10,282 nucleotides of DNA from Alphaproteobacteria bacterium (GCA_019241915.1 JAFAWI010000064.1:1-10282); one strand, 5' to 3'. Numbered from the stretch's first letter, positions 1 through 8,975 are shown. Numbers and translations: made by a program. The notes: generated from the letters alone by a model not told the origin.

Positions 1-198
1 ATGGCGATCCATCCTGCGCAATTGGCGGCGATCAACGACGCGTTCTCGACCAGCGCCGCCGAGCGCGACTGGGCCGAGCGCGTCGTCACGGCCTTTGCCG
101 CCAACCCGGACGCCGGCACGCTCGCGCTCGACGGCAAGATGATCGACAAGCCGCATTTGCTGCTTGCCCGGCGCCTGCTTGGGTTGCCGTCCGCCTGA
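1..198 (+). CDS. CoA ester lyase (HpcH/HpaI aldolase / citrate lyase beta-like), C-terminal fragment
   Basis: This is the last 65 residues of a protein whose start lies left of the window. The tail carries AIHPAQ followed by IN.AF, then DGKMIDKPH and LLARRLLG. That arrangement is typical of the C-terminal helical segment of CitE-like CoA ester lyases (citrate lyase beta subunit, malyl-CoA and methylmalyl-CoA lyases, malyl-CoA thioesterases). These enzymes cleave, condense or hydrolyse acyl-CoA esters in the cytoplasm using a Mg-bound enolate. The ATG at position 1 is probably an internal Met, because family members run straight through this point (usually K.AIHP) and are about 270-330 residues long. 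The catalytic barrel is not visible, so the substrate cannot be assigned. The stop is TGA at 196-198. A short GC hairpin follows, and the gap to the next gene suggests a separate transcription unit. Confidence 0.85.
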   Translation: MAIHPAQLAAINDAFSTSAAERDWAERVVTAFAANPDAGTLALDGKMIDKPHLLLARRLLGLPSA

Positions 199-201
199 TC
201 C

Positions 202-216
202 CTGCCGCGGCGGCAG
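202..216 (+). terminator. Possible hairpin after the CoA ester lyase gene (weak)
   Basis: CTGCCG, a CGG loop, and CGGCAG form a perfect 6-bp GC stem starting 4 bp after the stop codon. There is no T-run behind it, so it is at best a pause or a Rho-assisted stop. It could also be chance in DNA this rich in GC. Confidence 0.25.
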
Positions 217-256
217 CCGTGCGGGCCGAAGCCGGGGATGGCGCCCGGCGAATCGC

Positions 257-262
257 TATAGA
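257..262 (+). promoter_or_regulatory. Candidate -10 element (TATAGA) of the DUF1800/DUF1501 operon
   Basis: TATAGA lies in the 96-bp gap between the CoA ester lyase stop and the first DUF1800 gene, about 32 bp before the preferred ATG. The gap is locally less GC-rich here (CTATAGAATGTTAAC). I could not find a convincing -35 hexamer at 16-18 bp upstream. The call rests on position and on TATAG-type boxes in front of other genes of this window. Confidence 0.35.
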
Positions 263-294
263 ATGTTAACCGCCGCGGCCTATGGCAGGTGGTT

Positions 295-1848
295 ATGCCG
301 ACTCGACGCTTTAAGCTGCTCGTCGTCTTGCTGGGGTTGGCGCTCGCGGCGCCCGCTGCGGTGCGCGCCGATGCTCCCTCGGACAGGCAAGTCCTGCATC
401 TGCTCAACCGCATCGGCTTCGGCCCGAGCGCGGCCGATGTCGCGCATGTGAAACAGGTCGGCATCGACCGCTACATCGACGAGCAATTGCACCCCGAGAG
501 CATCGCCGAGCCGCCTGAACTGACGGCGCGGCTCGCGACGCTCGACACGCTGAAGCTCGATCCGGCGCAGCTTTTCGCGCAATACGGCCCGATCCTGCCG
601 GTCATGAACGGCGGCGCGAAACCGACGCCCGAGGAGGCCAAGGCGCGGCGCCAGCGCGCCCAGGTGATCGTCCGCGAGGCGCAGGAGGGGCGGCTCTGGC
701 GCGCGCTCTACAGCCGGCGCCAGCTGCAGGAGGCGATGGTCGATTTCTGGTATAACCACTTCAACGTCTTCGCCGGGAAAGGGCTCGACCATCTCTGGGT
801 CGGCAATTTCGAGGCGACCGCGATCCGCCCCCACGCGCTCGGCCATTTTCGGGATTTGCTGCTGGCGACCGCGCGCCACCCGGCGATGCTGTTCTACCTC
901 GACAATCAGCTCAACACCGCGCCCGGCAGCCCCGGCGTCCGCGGCAACCTCACCGGGCTCAACGAAAACTACGCTCGCGAGATCATGGAGCTGCACACGC
1001 TCGGCGTCGATGGCGGCTATACGCAGGCCGATGTCGAAAGCCTGGCGCGCATCCTGACCGGCTGGGGTTTCGATCGGCGCGCGCTGCGCGACGGCAACGT
1101 GCCGGTCTTTGCCTTCGAGGCGACGCGGCACGACACCGCGGAAAAAACCTTTCTTGGCCGCACCATCCAGCCGACCGGCGAAAGCGAGGGTATCGAGGCG
1201 ATCGGCATGCTCGCCTCAAGCCCGGCGACCGCGCACCACATCGCGATTGAGCTGGCGCAGTATTTTGTCGCCGACAAGCCCGCGCCGGCGCTGGTCGACC
1301 GGCTCGCGCAGCGCTTCCGCGAGACCGATGGCGACATTGCGGCGGTGATGAAGACGCTGCTGACCAGCCGCGACTTCCGCGACAGCGCCGGCCAGAAGTA
1401 CAAGACGCCGTATCAGTACGTGCTGTCGGCGGCGCGCGCTGCCGGCGCGGAGGTCAACAATCCGCGCCCGCTGCTCAACACAATGGCCCGGCTCGGCATG
1501 CCGCTCTACTATTGCCAGACCCCGGACGGCTACAAGAACACCGAGGATTCCTGGCTCAGCCCCGACGCGACGACGCTGCGCATCGGCTTTGCCACCGGCT
1601 TCGGGCGCGGCACGCTGCCGCTCAAGGCGCCGCCGCCCCCCGACCAGGCGGCCGGAGAGACGCCGCCGCCGCAACCGCAGCTCGTCGCCGACCAGCCGCC
1701 GGCGAAACCGCAGCCGCTCGACCCGGCGCCGCTGATGGCGCTGCTCGGCTCGACGCTCAGCGATAACACGCGGGCGACGGTCGCCCAGGCCGAGCCCAGC
1801 CTCAAGGCGGCGCTGGTCCTCGGCAGCCCGGATTTCATGCGGCGGTAG
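295..1848 (+). CDS. DUF1800 family exported protein, copy 1
   Basis: The product has 517 residues. It opens with a classical signal peptide: basic MPTRRFK, a long Leu/Val/Ala core, and a likely cut after Ala25 (VRA|DA). DUF1800 hallmarks follow in order: HLLNRIGFGP (residues 35-44), a MVDFWYNHFN block (148-157), NENYAREIMELHTLG (from 223), LTGWGF (254-259), a YKTPYQYVLSAAR segment, and the terminal GSPDFMRR. Near residues 440-480 there is a Pro-rich linker (APPPPDQ, TPPPQPQ) before the last helix. The biochemical function of DUF1800 is unknown; genes of this family commonly sit beside DUF1501 genes, as here. I chose ATG 295 because AGGTGG sits just before it; a GTG at 289 in the same frame would add two residues. 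It is the first gene of a three-gene operon and has a paralogue starting 5 bp downstream. Confidence 0.93.
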   Translation: MPTRRFKLLVVLLGLALAAPAAVRADAPSDRQVLHLLNRIGFGPSAADVAHVKQVGIDRYIDEQLHPESIAEPPELTARLATLDTLKLDPAQLFAQYGPILPVMNGGAKPTPEEAKARRQRAQVIVREAQEGRLWRALYSRRQLQEAMVDFWYNHFNVFAGKGLDHLWVGNFEATAIRPHALGHFRDLLLATARHPAMLFYLDNQLNTAPGSPGVRGNLTGLNENYAREIMELHTLGVDGGYTQADVESLARILTGWGFDRRALRDGNVPVFAFEATRHDTAEKTFLGRTIQPTGESEGIEAIGMLASSPATAHHIAIELAQYFVADKPAPALVDRLAQRFRETDGDIAAVMKTLLTSRDFRDSAGQKYKTPYQYVLSAARAAGAEVNNPRPLLNTMARLGMPLYYCQTPDGYKNTEDSWLSPDATTLRIGFATGFGRGTLPLKAPPPPDQAAGETPPPQPQLVADQPPAKPQPLDPAPLMALLGSTLSDNTRATVAQAEPSLKAALVLGSPDFMRR

Positions 1849-1853
1849 CGGAT

Positions 1854-3500
<1,647 letters not shown>

Positions 3501-3507
3501 GTGCACG

Positions 3508-4731
3508 ATGCGCAGACGCGAACTTCTCGGACTGGCGGGTGGCGCGGCGATGGCGACGGCACTGGGATCGATCCGCGTGGCGGGAGCCGAGGCGGCGCCA
3601 AAGCGCCTCGTCGTCGTCATGCTGCGCGGCGCGGTCGACGGGCTCAACGTCGTCGTGCCTTACGGCGAGGCGGCCTATTACGACGGCCGGCCGACGATCG
3701 CGATCCAAAAGCCGGGCGCCGACAATGGCGCGCTCGCGCTCGACGGGCATTTCGGGCTGCACCCGGCGCTCGCCGCGCTGACGCCGTTGTGGACCGACAG
3801 GCAGCTCGCCTTTATCCATGCCGCCGGCTCGCCCGACCCGAGCCGCTCGCATTTCGACGCGCAGCAATTTATCGAAAACGGCACCCCCGGCCGCGCCACC
3901 ACCCCCGACGGCTGGCTCAACCGCACGCTCGCGGCCATGCCCGGTCCGCGCAGCCCGACCGACGCGCTGTCGGTCGGCCCGACCCTGCCGTTCATCCTCA
4001 AGGGACCGGTGGCGGTGGCCAACCTGCCGCTCGGGCCGCGCGCCGCGCAGCCGATGGCGATCGACAAGCCGGAAATCGCCAGCGCCTTCGACAAGCTCTA
4101 TGCTGGCGCCGGCAAGCAGGCCGACGCTTATCGCCAGGGCCGCCAGGCGCGCACCCAGCTGGTCGCCGACATGTCGGCCGAGCAGCAGATGGCCGACAAC
4201 GGCGCGCCGCCGGCCGACGCATTTGCCGGCATCGCCGGCCGCCTCGCACAGCTCTTGGTGCAGGACCCGCATATCCGGCTCGCCTTCGCCAGCCTTGGCG
4301 GCTGGGACACGCATGTGAACCAGGGCAACCACACCGGGCAGCTCGCCGGCCGGCTGAAGCCGCTCGGCGAGGGCCTCGCGACCTTCGCCAAGGCGCTCGG
4401 CCCGACCTGGAACGACACGATCGTCGTGGTGATTTCGGAATTCGGCCGCACCGTGCGCGAAAACGGCAACACCGGCACCGACCACGGCCACGGCAACGTC
4501 ATCTGGCTTGCCGGCGGCCGGGTCAACGGCGGCAAGGTCTACGGCGACTGGCCCGGCCTCGCCACCGGTCAGCTCTACGAGGGCCGCGACCTCGCCGTCA
4601 CCACCGATTTCCGCCACCCCCTCGGCGCGATCCTCGAACGCCACTTGCGCCTCGACGACAAGGCGCTCGCCAAAATCTTCCCGGGCATGCCGCCCGCGAA
4701 GGGCAACCTCGGCCAAATTCTCAGCGCGTAG
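3508..4731 (+). CDS. DUF1501 family protein with Tat-like signal
   Basis: The product has 407 residues. It begins MRRRELLGLAGGAAMATALG: a twin-arginine-like RRxLL motif, then a Gly/Ala-rich core with cleavage likely near residues 27-31. This suggests export in folded form by the Tat system. DUF1501 signatures are present: RLVVVMLRGAVDGLN near the start, GWDTH (265-269), ISEFGRT (EFGRT at 311-315) and GTDHGHGN (323-330). The family is sulfatase/alkaline-phosphatase-like in fold, and the conserved Asp/His residues look like metal ligands, but no substrate is established. It closes the DUF1800-DUF1800-DUF1501 operon. Its ribosome site (GAAGG, 3493-3497) lies inside the last codons of the gene before it. 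I see no terminator after the stop, so read-through into the peptidase gene 107 bp away is possible. Confidence 0.94.
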   Translation: MRRRELLGLAGGAAMATALGSIRVAGAEAAPKRLVVVMLRGAVDGLNVVVPYGEAAYYDGRPTIAIQKPGADNGALALDGHFGLHPALAALTPLWTDRQLAFIHAAGSPDPSRSHFDAQQFIENGTPGRATTPDGWLNRTLAAMPGPRSPTDALSVGPTLPFILKGPVAVANLPLGPRAAQPMAIDKPEIASAFDKLYAGAGKQADAYRQGRQARTQLVADMSAEQQMADNGAPPADAFAGIAGRLAQLLVQDPHIRLAFASLGGWDTHVNQGNHTGQLAGRLKPLGEGLATFAKALGPTWNDTIVVVISEFGRTVRENGNTGTDHGHGNVIWLAGGRVNGGKVYGDWPGLATGQLYEGRDLAVTTDFRHPLGAILERHLRLDDKALAKIFPGMPPAKGNLGQILSA

Positions 4732-4826
4732 ACAGCAAACGCCAACGCAGCCTCTCCGCCGTCCCGGCCTTCACCGCGACGACGGGTCGCTTGGCGTCAG
4801 AGGGTGCCGGCGCGCCGTGCAGCCGC

Positions 4827-4832
4827 TATATA
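4827..4832 (+). promoter_or_regulatory. Candidate -10 element (TATATA) of the peptidase gene
   Basis: TATATA ends only 6 bp before the ATG at 4839. GTGCCG, which resembles TTGCCG, sits 17 bp upstream at 4804-4809. With a normal -10 to +1 distance the transcript would start at or next to the ATG. That fits the absence of a Shine-Dalgarno and suggests a leaderless mRNA. Confidence 0.4.
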
Positions 4833-4838
4833 CACACC

Positions 4839-6863
4839 ATGAGCGACAACCCGCTGTTCGAGGAATGGCGCACGCCGTTTGGCCTGCCCCCGTTCGACCG
4901 CATCCGGCCCGAACACTTTCCGCCGGCGTTCGACCGCGGCATGGCCGAGGAGGAGGCCGAGATCGCGGTCATCGCGCACTCGCCCGAACCGCCGAGCTAC
5001 GTCAATACGGTCGAGGCGTTGGAGCGAAGCGGCCGGCTGCTCGCCGCGGTCGACGACCTGTTCCACAACCTCAATTCGAGCGCCACCAATCCCGAGATCG
5101 ATGCGCTCGCGCGCGATTACGCGCCAAGGCTTGCGGCCCACCGCAGCAAGATCGCGCTTGACCCCGACCTGTTTGCGCGCATCGACGCGCTCTACCAAAA
5201 GCGCGAAGCGCTCGGCCTCGCGTCCGACCAGCTGCGCCTGCTGGAGCGCCACCACAGCCGGTTTGTCCGGGCCGGCGCGCTGCTCGGCCCCGCAGAGAAA
5301 GCGCGCATGGCGGAGGTCGTCGCGCGCATGGCCGCGCTGCACACGCAGTTCGGCCAGAACGTGCTGCACGATGAGGACGAATGGCGTCTCGTGCTCGACG
5401 AAAGCGATCTTGCCGGGCTGCCCGGCTTCGCGCGCGACGCCGCCGCGGCCGCCGCCGACGAGCGCGGTCTTACCGGCAAATACGCGATCACCTTGGCGCG
5501 CTCCTCGGTCGAGCCGTTCTTGACGTTTTCGGCACGCCGCGACCTGCGTGAGGCCGCCCACCGGGCCTGGACGGTCCGCGGCGAGCACCGGGGCGCGCAC
5601 GACAACCGGCCGCTGATCGGCGAGTTGCTGGCGCTGCGCCAGGAGCAGGCGCGCCTCCTCGGCTATGACACCTATGCCACGTACAGGCTCGACGACACGA
5701 TGGCGAAGACACCGGACGACGCGAGGCATCTGTTGCGGCAAGTCTGGGCGCCGGCCAAGCGCAAGGCCGCGGCCGAACGCGACGAGCTCGCGGCCGCGGC
5801 CAATGATGACGGCCTCAACGCGCCGCTCGCGCCGTGGGACTGGCGCTACTACGCCGAGAAGGTGCGCGCCGCGAAATACGATTTCGACGAAAGCGGGGTA
5901 AAGCCGTATTTCGTGCTCGACAACATGGTGGCGGCGCTGTTCGACACCGCCGGCCGGCTGTTCGGCCTCGCATTCGTGCCGCGCGACGATTGTCCGGTCT
6001 ATCACCCCGATGTCCGCGTCTACGAGGTGCGCGGCGCCGACGGCAAAGCGATCGGCCTCTTTCTGCACGACAATTTCGCCCGCCCCGGCAAGCGATCCGG
6101 CGCCTGGATGTCAAGCTACCGCGACCAGGAAGCGCTCGACGGCGAGGTGCTGCCGATCGTCGTCAACAACAACAATTTCGCCAAGGGCGACCCGACGCTG
6201 CTGTCGTTTGACGACGCGCGCACCTTGTTTCACGAATTCGGCCACGGGCTGCACGGACTGCTGTCGCGCGTGCGCTATCGCTCGCAATCGGGCACCGCGG
6301 TGCTGCGCGATTTTGTCGAGTTCCCGTCGCAGATCATGGAGCATTGGGTGCAGGCGCCGGAGGTGTTGCGCCGCTTTGCGCGCCACTACCAGACCGGCGA
6401 GCCGCTGCCCGAGGCGCTGCTCGGCAAGCTGCTCGCCGCGCGCAATTTCAATCAGGGCTTCGCCACGGTCGAATACGCCGCCTGCGCGCTGCTCGACCTC
6501 GATCTGCACGCCCGGCCCGAACCGCCGCCCGACATCGCCGCGTTCGAGCGCGATTTCGTCACCCGCGAGGGGATGCCGGCCGAGATCGGTCTGCGCCACC
6601 GGCCACCGCATTTTCAGCACCTGTTCGACGGCGCCGGCTATGCCGCCGGTTACTATGCCTATATGTGGGCCGAGGTGCTTGACGCCGACGGCTTCGCCGC
6701 GTTCGGCGACGCCGGCGATGTCTTCGACCCGGCGCTGGCGGCAAGGCTCAAGACCGTGTTCAGCGCCGGCGACACGCAGGACCCGATGGTGCTCTACCGC
6801 GCGTTCCGCGGCCGCGACCCGGATATTTCCGCGCTCCTCGCACAGCGCGGCCTCGACCGCTAG
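4839..6863 (+). CDS. dcp: M3 family peptidyl-dipeptidase, Dcp type (zinc metallopeptidase)
   Basis: The product has 674 residues, close to the roughly 680 of E. coli Dcp and OpdA. It is a cytoplasmic thermolysin-like zinc peptidase with no signal peptide. The zinc site HEFGH is at 465-469, with the third ligand Glu494 in RDFVEFPSQ. The C-terminal substrate-cleft block FDGAGYAAGYYAYMW (596-610) supplies the Tyr residues used by M3 enzymes. RDFVEFPSQ plus GYYAYMW favours Dcp (removal of C-terminal dipeptides, EC 3.4.15.5) over oligopeptidase A, but the split is by eye. The N-terminal region (FEEWRTPFGLPPFDRI.PEHFPPAF) also matches the family. The reading frame stays open upstream to 3501, but that part overlaps the DUF1501 gene and reads as an Arg/Ala-rich shadow. 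ATG 4839 is therefore the start. It has no Shine-Dalgarno. A ParA-like gene starts 13 bp after the stop. Confidence 0.95.
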   Translation: MSDNPLFEEWRTPFGLPPFDRIRPEHFPPAFDRGMAEEEAEIAVIAHSPEPPSYVNTVEALERSGRLLAAVDDLFHNLNSSATNPEIDALARDYAPRLAAHRSKIALDPDLFARIDALYQKREALGLASDQLRLLERHHSRFVRAGALLGPAEKARMAEVVARMAALHTQFGQNVLHDEDEWRLVLDESDLAGLPGFARDAAAAAADERGLTGKYAITLARSSVEPFLTFSARRDLREAAHRAWTVRGEHRGAHDNRPLIGELLALRQEQARLLGYDTYATYRLDDTMAKTPDDARHLLRQVWAPAKRKAAAERDELAAAANDDGLNAPLAPWDWRYYAEKVRAAKYDFDESGVKPYFVLDNMVAALFDTAGRLFGLAFVPRDDCPVYHPDVRVYEVRGADGKAIGLFLHDNFARPGKRSGAWMSSYRDQEALDGEVLPIVVNNNNFAKGDPTLLSFDDARTLFHEFGHGLHGLLSRVRYRSQSGTAVLRDFVEFPSQIMEHWVQAPEVLRRFARHYQTGEPLPEALLGKLLAARNFNQGFATVEYAACALLDLDLHARPEPPPDIAAFERDFVTREGMPAEIGLRHRPPHFQHLFDGAGYAAGYYAYMWAEVLDADGFAAFGDAGDVFDPALAARLKTVFSAGDTQDPMVLYRAFRGRDPDISALLAQRGLDR

Positions 6864-6876
6864 TATCGCGGCCGCC

Positions 6877-7509
6877 ATGGCGCGGCGCAAAGTCATCGGG
6901 GTGGTGTCGCAAAAAGGCGGCGTCGGCAAATCGACGCTGTGCCAGCTGATCGCGCGCGAAGCGGCAATGCAGGGCGAGCAGGCCAAGATTCTCGATTTTG
7001 ACGTCAAGCAGATGAGCTCGGTCGATTGGGTGCGCGAGCGGCTGCAGCGCGATCTCGAACCGCCGGTCGAGGCCGAACCGACCAAGGACGTCGCGAAATC
7101 GCTCAAACAGAACCGCGGCTACGACGTCATCGTGCTCGACGGCGCGCCCGGCTCGCCAAAACGCACCGCGCAGCTGGTGCCGCAATGCGACCTCATTGTG
7201 CTGCCGACCGGCGCCTCAAGGGCCGATCTGGTGCCGACCCTGGCCTTGGCGCGCCGCATCGCGACGATGCCGCACGACGGCGCCGGGCCGTTGTTCGCGC
7301 TGTGCCGGATTCTGACCGCGGCCGAGGCGGCGGAGGCCCGCGCCGCGATCGCCGCCGCCGGTTTTGAGACGCTCGACGGCGAGTTGATCGAGCGCCCCGG
7401 CTACCGCCAGGCGCAGAATTTCGGGCGCAGCGCCAGCGAGACCGCGTTTCCCTCGCTCAACGCGCGCGCCCGCCGGCTCGCCCGCGCCATCCTCGACCGG
7501 CTCGGCTAA
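6877..7509 (+). CDS. ParA/MinD-like P-loop ATPase (orphan)
   Basis: The product has 210 residues. MARRKVIGVVSQKGGVGKST holds the deviant Walker A motif KGGVGKST (13-20) with the signature Lys13. ILDFD (38-42) follows in the position of the Walker A' segment, and VIVLDGAPG (84-92) is the Walker B region with Asp88. The CDLIVLPTGASRADL segment matches the ParA switch region. Proteins of this family dimerise on ATP and position DNA, plasmids or cell-surface machines. No ParB, CopG-type partner or centromere-like repeat is visible beside it, so the cargo is unknown. The ATG at 6877 is 13 bp after the peptidase stop, with no clear Shine-Dalgarno, and may depend on coupling to the upstream gene. 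DFDVKQMSS replaces the common DxDPQGS, which is slightly unusual. Its stop (TAA 7507-7509) overlaps the stop of the convergent cupin gene. Confidence 0.88.
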   Translation: MARRKVIGVVSQKGGVGKSTLCQLIAREAAMQGEQAKILDFDVKQMSSVDWVRERLQRDLEPPVEAEPTKDVAKSLKQNRGYDVIVLDGAPGSPKRTAQLVPQCDLIVLPTGASRADLVPTLALARRIATMPHDGAGPLFALCRILTAAEAAEARAAIAAAGFETLDGELIERPGYRQAQNFGRSASETAFPSLNARARRLARAILDRLG

Positions 7510-7925
7510 TCCATTACTGCCGGCGCGGCGTAGTCGGCTTCGCTCACCGGCTCGAACCAGGCGGTGCCGCGGCCGTCGTCGTCGACCTCCATCATCGCCA
7601 GGTGCGCGAAAAACCGGTCGGGCGCGGCGCCGTGCCAGTGCCAGGTATCGGGCGGGATCGTCACCGTGTCGCCCGGTTCGAGGATTTGCGGCGGCGATCC
7701 CTTGAAGCAGATGCGGCCGATCCCGGCGGTGCAGTAGAGCGTCTGGCCGACCGGGTGGCTGTGCCAGTTGGTGCGGCCGCCCGGGTTGAAATGGTACATC
7801 GTCGCCCGCATCCGCGACGGCTTTTCACCGACCATCACGACGTCGGTCCACACCGTGCCGGTAAAACTTTCCGCCGCCGCCGGCCGGTTTGGCCGCTCGC
7901 CGACGCGCACCACGCCCTGCTTCAT
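7506..7925 (-). CDS. Single-domain cupin protein (Mn-type hydroxynitrile-lyase-like cupin subgroup)
   Basis: The product has 139 residues forming one small beta-barrel cupin. Cupin motif 1 is PGGRTNWHSHPVGQTLY with metal ligands His55, His57 and Gln61; motif 2 is PGDTVTIPPDTWHWHG with His96; His108 follows in FFAHLAMMEV. The H-x-H-x3-Q...H spacing and the N-terminal VWTDVVM resemble small bacterial cupins such as the Mn-dependent hydroxynitrile lyase of Granulicella, and cupins found near carboxymuconolactone decarboxylase genes. That resemblance is recalled, not searched, and most such cupins have no proven activity. The ATG at 7925 follows the MBL-fold gene by 31 bp on the same strand with a weak GAGCGAG ribosome site, so the two are probably co-transcribed. 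The TAG stop overlaps the ParA gene's TAA on the other strand. Confidence 0.88.
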   Translation of the reverse strand: MKQGVVRVGERPNRPAAAESFTGTVWTDVVMVGEKPSRMRATMYHFNPGGRTNWHSHPVGQTLYCTAGIGRICFKGSPPQILEPGDTVTIPPDTWHWHGAAPDRFFAHLAMMEVDDDGRGTAWFEPVSEADYAAPAVMD

Positions 7926-7956
7926 CGCTCGCTCACGTTGTCGTGCCCTGCATGGA

Positions 7957-8793
7957 TTACGGCTTCAGCACCAATCCTTCGCGCGCCACGACGGTCCCGG
8001 GGCGCAGCGCCTCGGCCTCGGCGCCGACCTTGTCCATGAACTCGTCGTTGTGGTCGGGGTCATGGTGAAAGATGACCAGCCGGCCCGCCTGCGCCGCATT
8101 GGCAAGGCGCACCCCCTCCTGCCAGGTCGAATGGCCCCAGCTGCGGTGCGCCAGGTATTCGTTGTCGGTGTACGTGCTGTCGTAGATCATCAGGTCGACG
8201 TTCTGGATCAGCGCCATCACATTGGGGTCGCGCCGCCCGGCGAAATGCTCGGTATCGGTCACATAGGCGACCGACTTGCCGCGGTATTCGACGCGGTAGC
8301 CGGTGGCGCCGTTCGGGTGATTGAGCGGCGCCGTATGCAGCACCAGCCCCGGATGCGGCACGATCGGCGAGCTGCCCGCGGCGAAATCGATAAAGTCGAT
8401 CTGCGCGGCGAAGATATTGAGCGGGATCGGGAACAGCGGCGCCGCCATGCTCTTGCCCAGCACGGTCTCGATCCCGCCGCCGCGCTTCAGATGCCCGGCC
8501 CAAAACCGCATGCGGCTGCGCGCGTCGTAGCAGGGAGCGAAAAACGGCAGCCCGACGACATGATCGAAATGCGTGTGGCTGAAGAACAGGTCGAGGTCGA
8601 TCGGCCGGCCGCGGCTCACCAAGGCGTGGCCGAGCGGCCGCAATCCGGTGCCGGCGTCGAAGATCAACAGCCGCTCGCCGCACCGCACTTCGACGCACGA
8701 GGTGTTGCCGCCGTAGCGCGCGGTATCGGGGCCGGGGCAGGCGATGCTGCCGCGGACGCCCCAAAACCGCACCGCCAGGTCCGATCGAGCCAA
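7957..8793 (-). CDS. MBL-fold metallohydrolase (phosphoribosyl cyclic phosphodiesterase-like)
   Basis: The product has 278 residues from TTG 8793. It opens with VRFWGVRGSIACPGP and YGGNTSC, the entry strand typical of a PhnP-like/cyclic-phosphodiesterase-type MBL subgroup. The metal site is HTHFDH (73-78), with His159 in PLNHPNG, Asp180 in YVTDTEH and a His in the IFHHDPDHND block (241-250). YDSTYTDNEY and HSTWQEGVRLA complete the family pattern. Such enzymes hydrolyse phosphodiester or ester bonds in the cytoplasm with two metals; the substrate here is unknown. The open frame extends to another TTG at 8814. I prefer 8793 because AAGAGGG (8807-8801) sits 7 nt before it, and because the TATAGT box at 8827-8822 would start the RNA near 8814. 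Downstream lies the cupin gene in the same direction. Confidence 0.9.
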   Translation of the reverse strand: MARSDLAVRFWGVRGSIACPGPDTARYGGNTSCVEVRCGERLLIFDAGTGLRPLGHALVSRGRPIDLDLFFSHTHFDHVVGLPFFAPCYDARSRMRFWAGHLKRGGGIETVLGKSMAAPLFPIPLNIFAAQIDFIDFAAGSSPIVPHPGLVLHTAPLNHPNGATGYRVEYRGKSVAYVTDTEHFAGRRDPNVMALIQNVDLMIYDSTYTDNEYLAHRSWGHSTWQEGVRLANAAQAGRLVIFHHDPDHNDEFMDKVGAEAEALRPGTVVAREGLVLKP

Positions 8794-8800
8794 GGCCGGC

Positions 8801-8807
8801 CCCTCTT
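8801..8807 (-). promoter_or_regulatory. Shine-Dalgarno that decides the MBL gene start
   Basis: On the minus strand AAGAGGG is followed by a 7-nt spacer (GCCGGCC) and TTG at 8793. The upstream in-frame TTG at 8814 has no such site. Confidence 0.55.
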
Positions 8808-8821
8808 TGCCCAAGAGGCGA

Positions 8822-8827
8822 ACTATA
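8822..8827 (-). promoter_or_regulatory. Candidate -10 element (TATAGT) of the MBL-cupin unit
   Basis: TATAGT on the minus strand would place the transcript start near 8814, leaving a leader of about 21 nt with the Shine-Dalgarno inside it. No good -35 hexamer is seen at normal spacing. Confidence 0.4.
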
Positions 8828-8908
8828 GCGTTGCTGCGGGCAAGAACGCCATATCGCGCGCGCGCTGCTGAAGAACCGGAAAATTTTAGCGGAGGTTTTG
8901 CTCTAACC

Positions 8909-8921
8909 CGTTGTTAACGGT
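8909..8921. promoter_or_regulatory. Small inverted repeat CCGTT-gtt-AACGG upstream of the 66-residue gene
   Basis: Two 5-bp arms around a 3-bp spacer lie about 55 bp before the ATG at 8976, next to TTGAAG (8922-8927), which could be a -35 box. It might be an operator, but the arms are short and the downstream -10 is not clear. Confidence 0.2.
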
Positions 8922-8975
8922 TGAAGCTGTATCTGGTGCGCGAGCGTTAGGGTTAAGTGCGAGGGAGAGTCCCCC

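Noticed and set aside
280..1131. 283-residue minus-strand open frame opposite DUF1800 copy 1
   Set aside because: It is a codon-bias shadow of the DUF1800 gene with no domain of its own. A similar shadow lies opposite copy 2 (1911-2735).
3501..4838. In-frame upstream extension of the peptidase reading frame, suggesting a 1120-residue fusion protein
   Set aside because: This part overlaps the clear DUF1501 gene in another frame and reads as Arg/Ala/Pro-rich noise. The peptidase has its full family length from ATG 4839.
4797..6068. 423-residue minus-strand open frame opposite the peptidase gene
   Set aside because: It mirrors a confident M3 peptidase, its Arg/Val/Gly-rich translation lacks motifs, and it has no ribosome site.
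7768..8871. 367-residue plus-strand open frame across the cupin and MBL genes
   Set aside because: It runs antisense to two well-supported genes and looks like their complement.
8892..8904. GGAGG followed by TTG as the start of another small gene before 8976
   Set aside because: The frame TTG CTC TAA ends after two codons.
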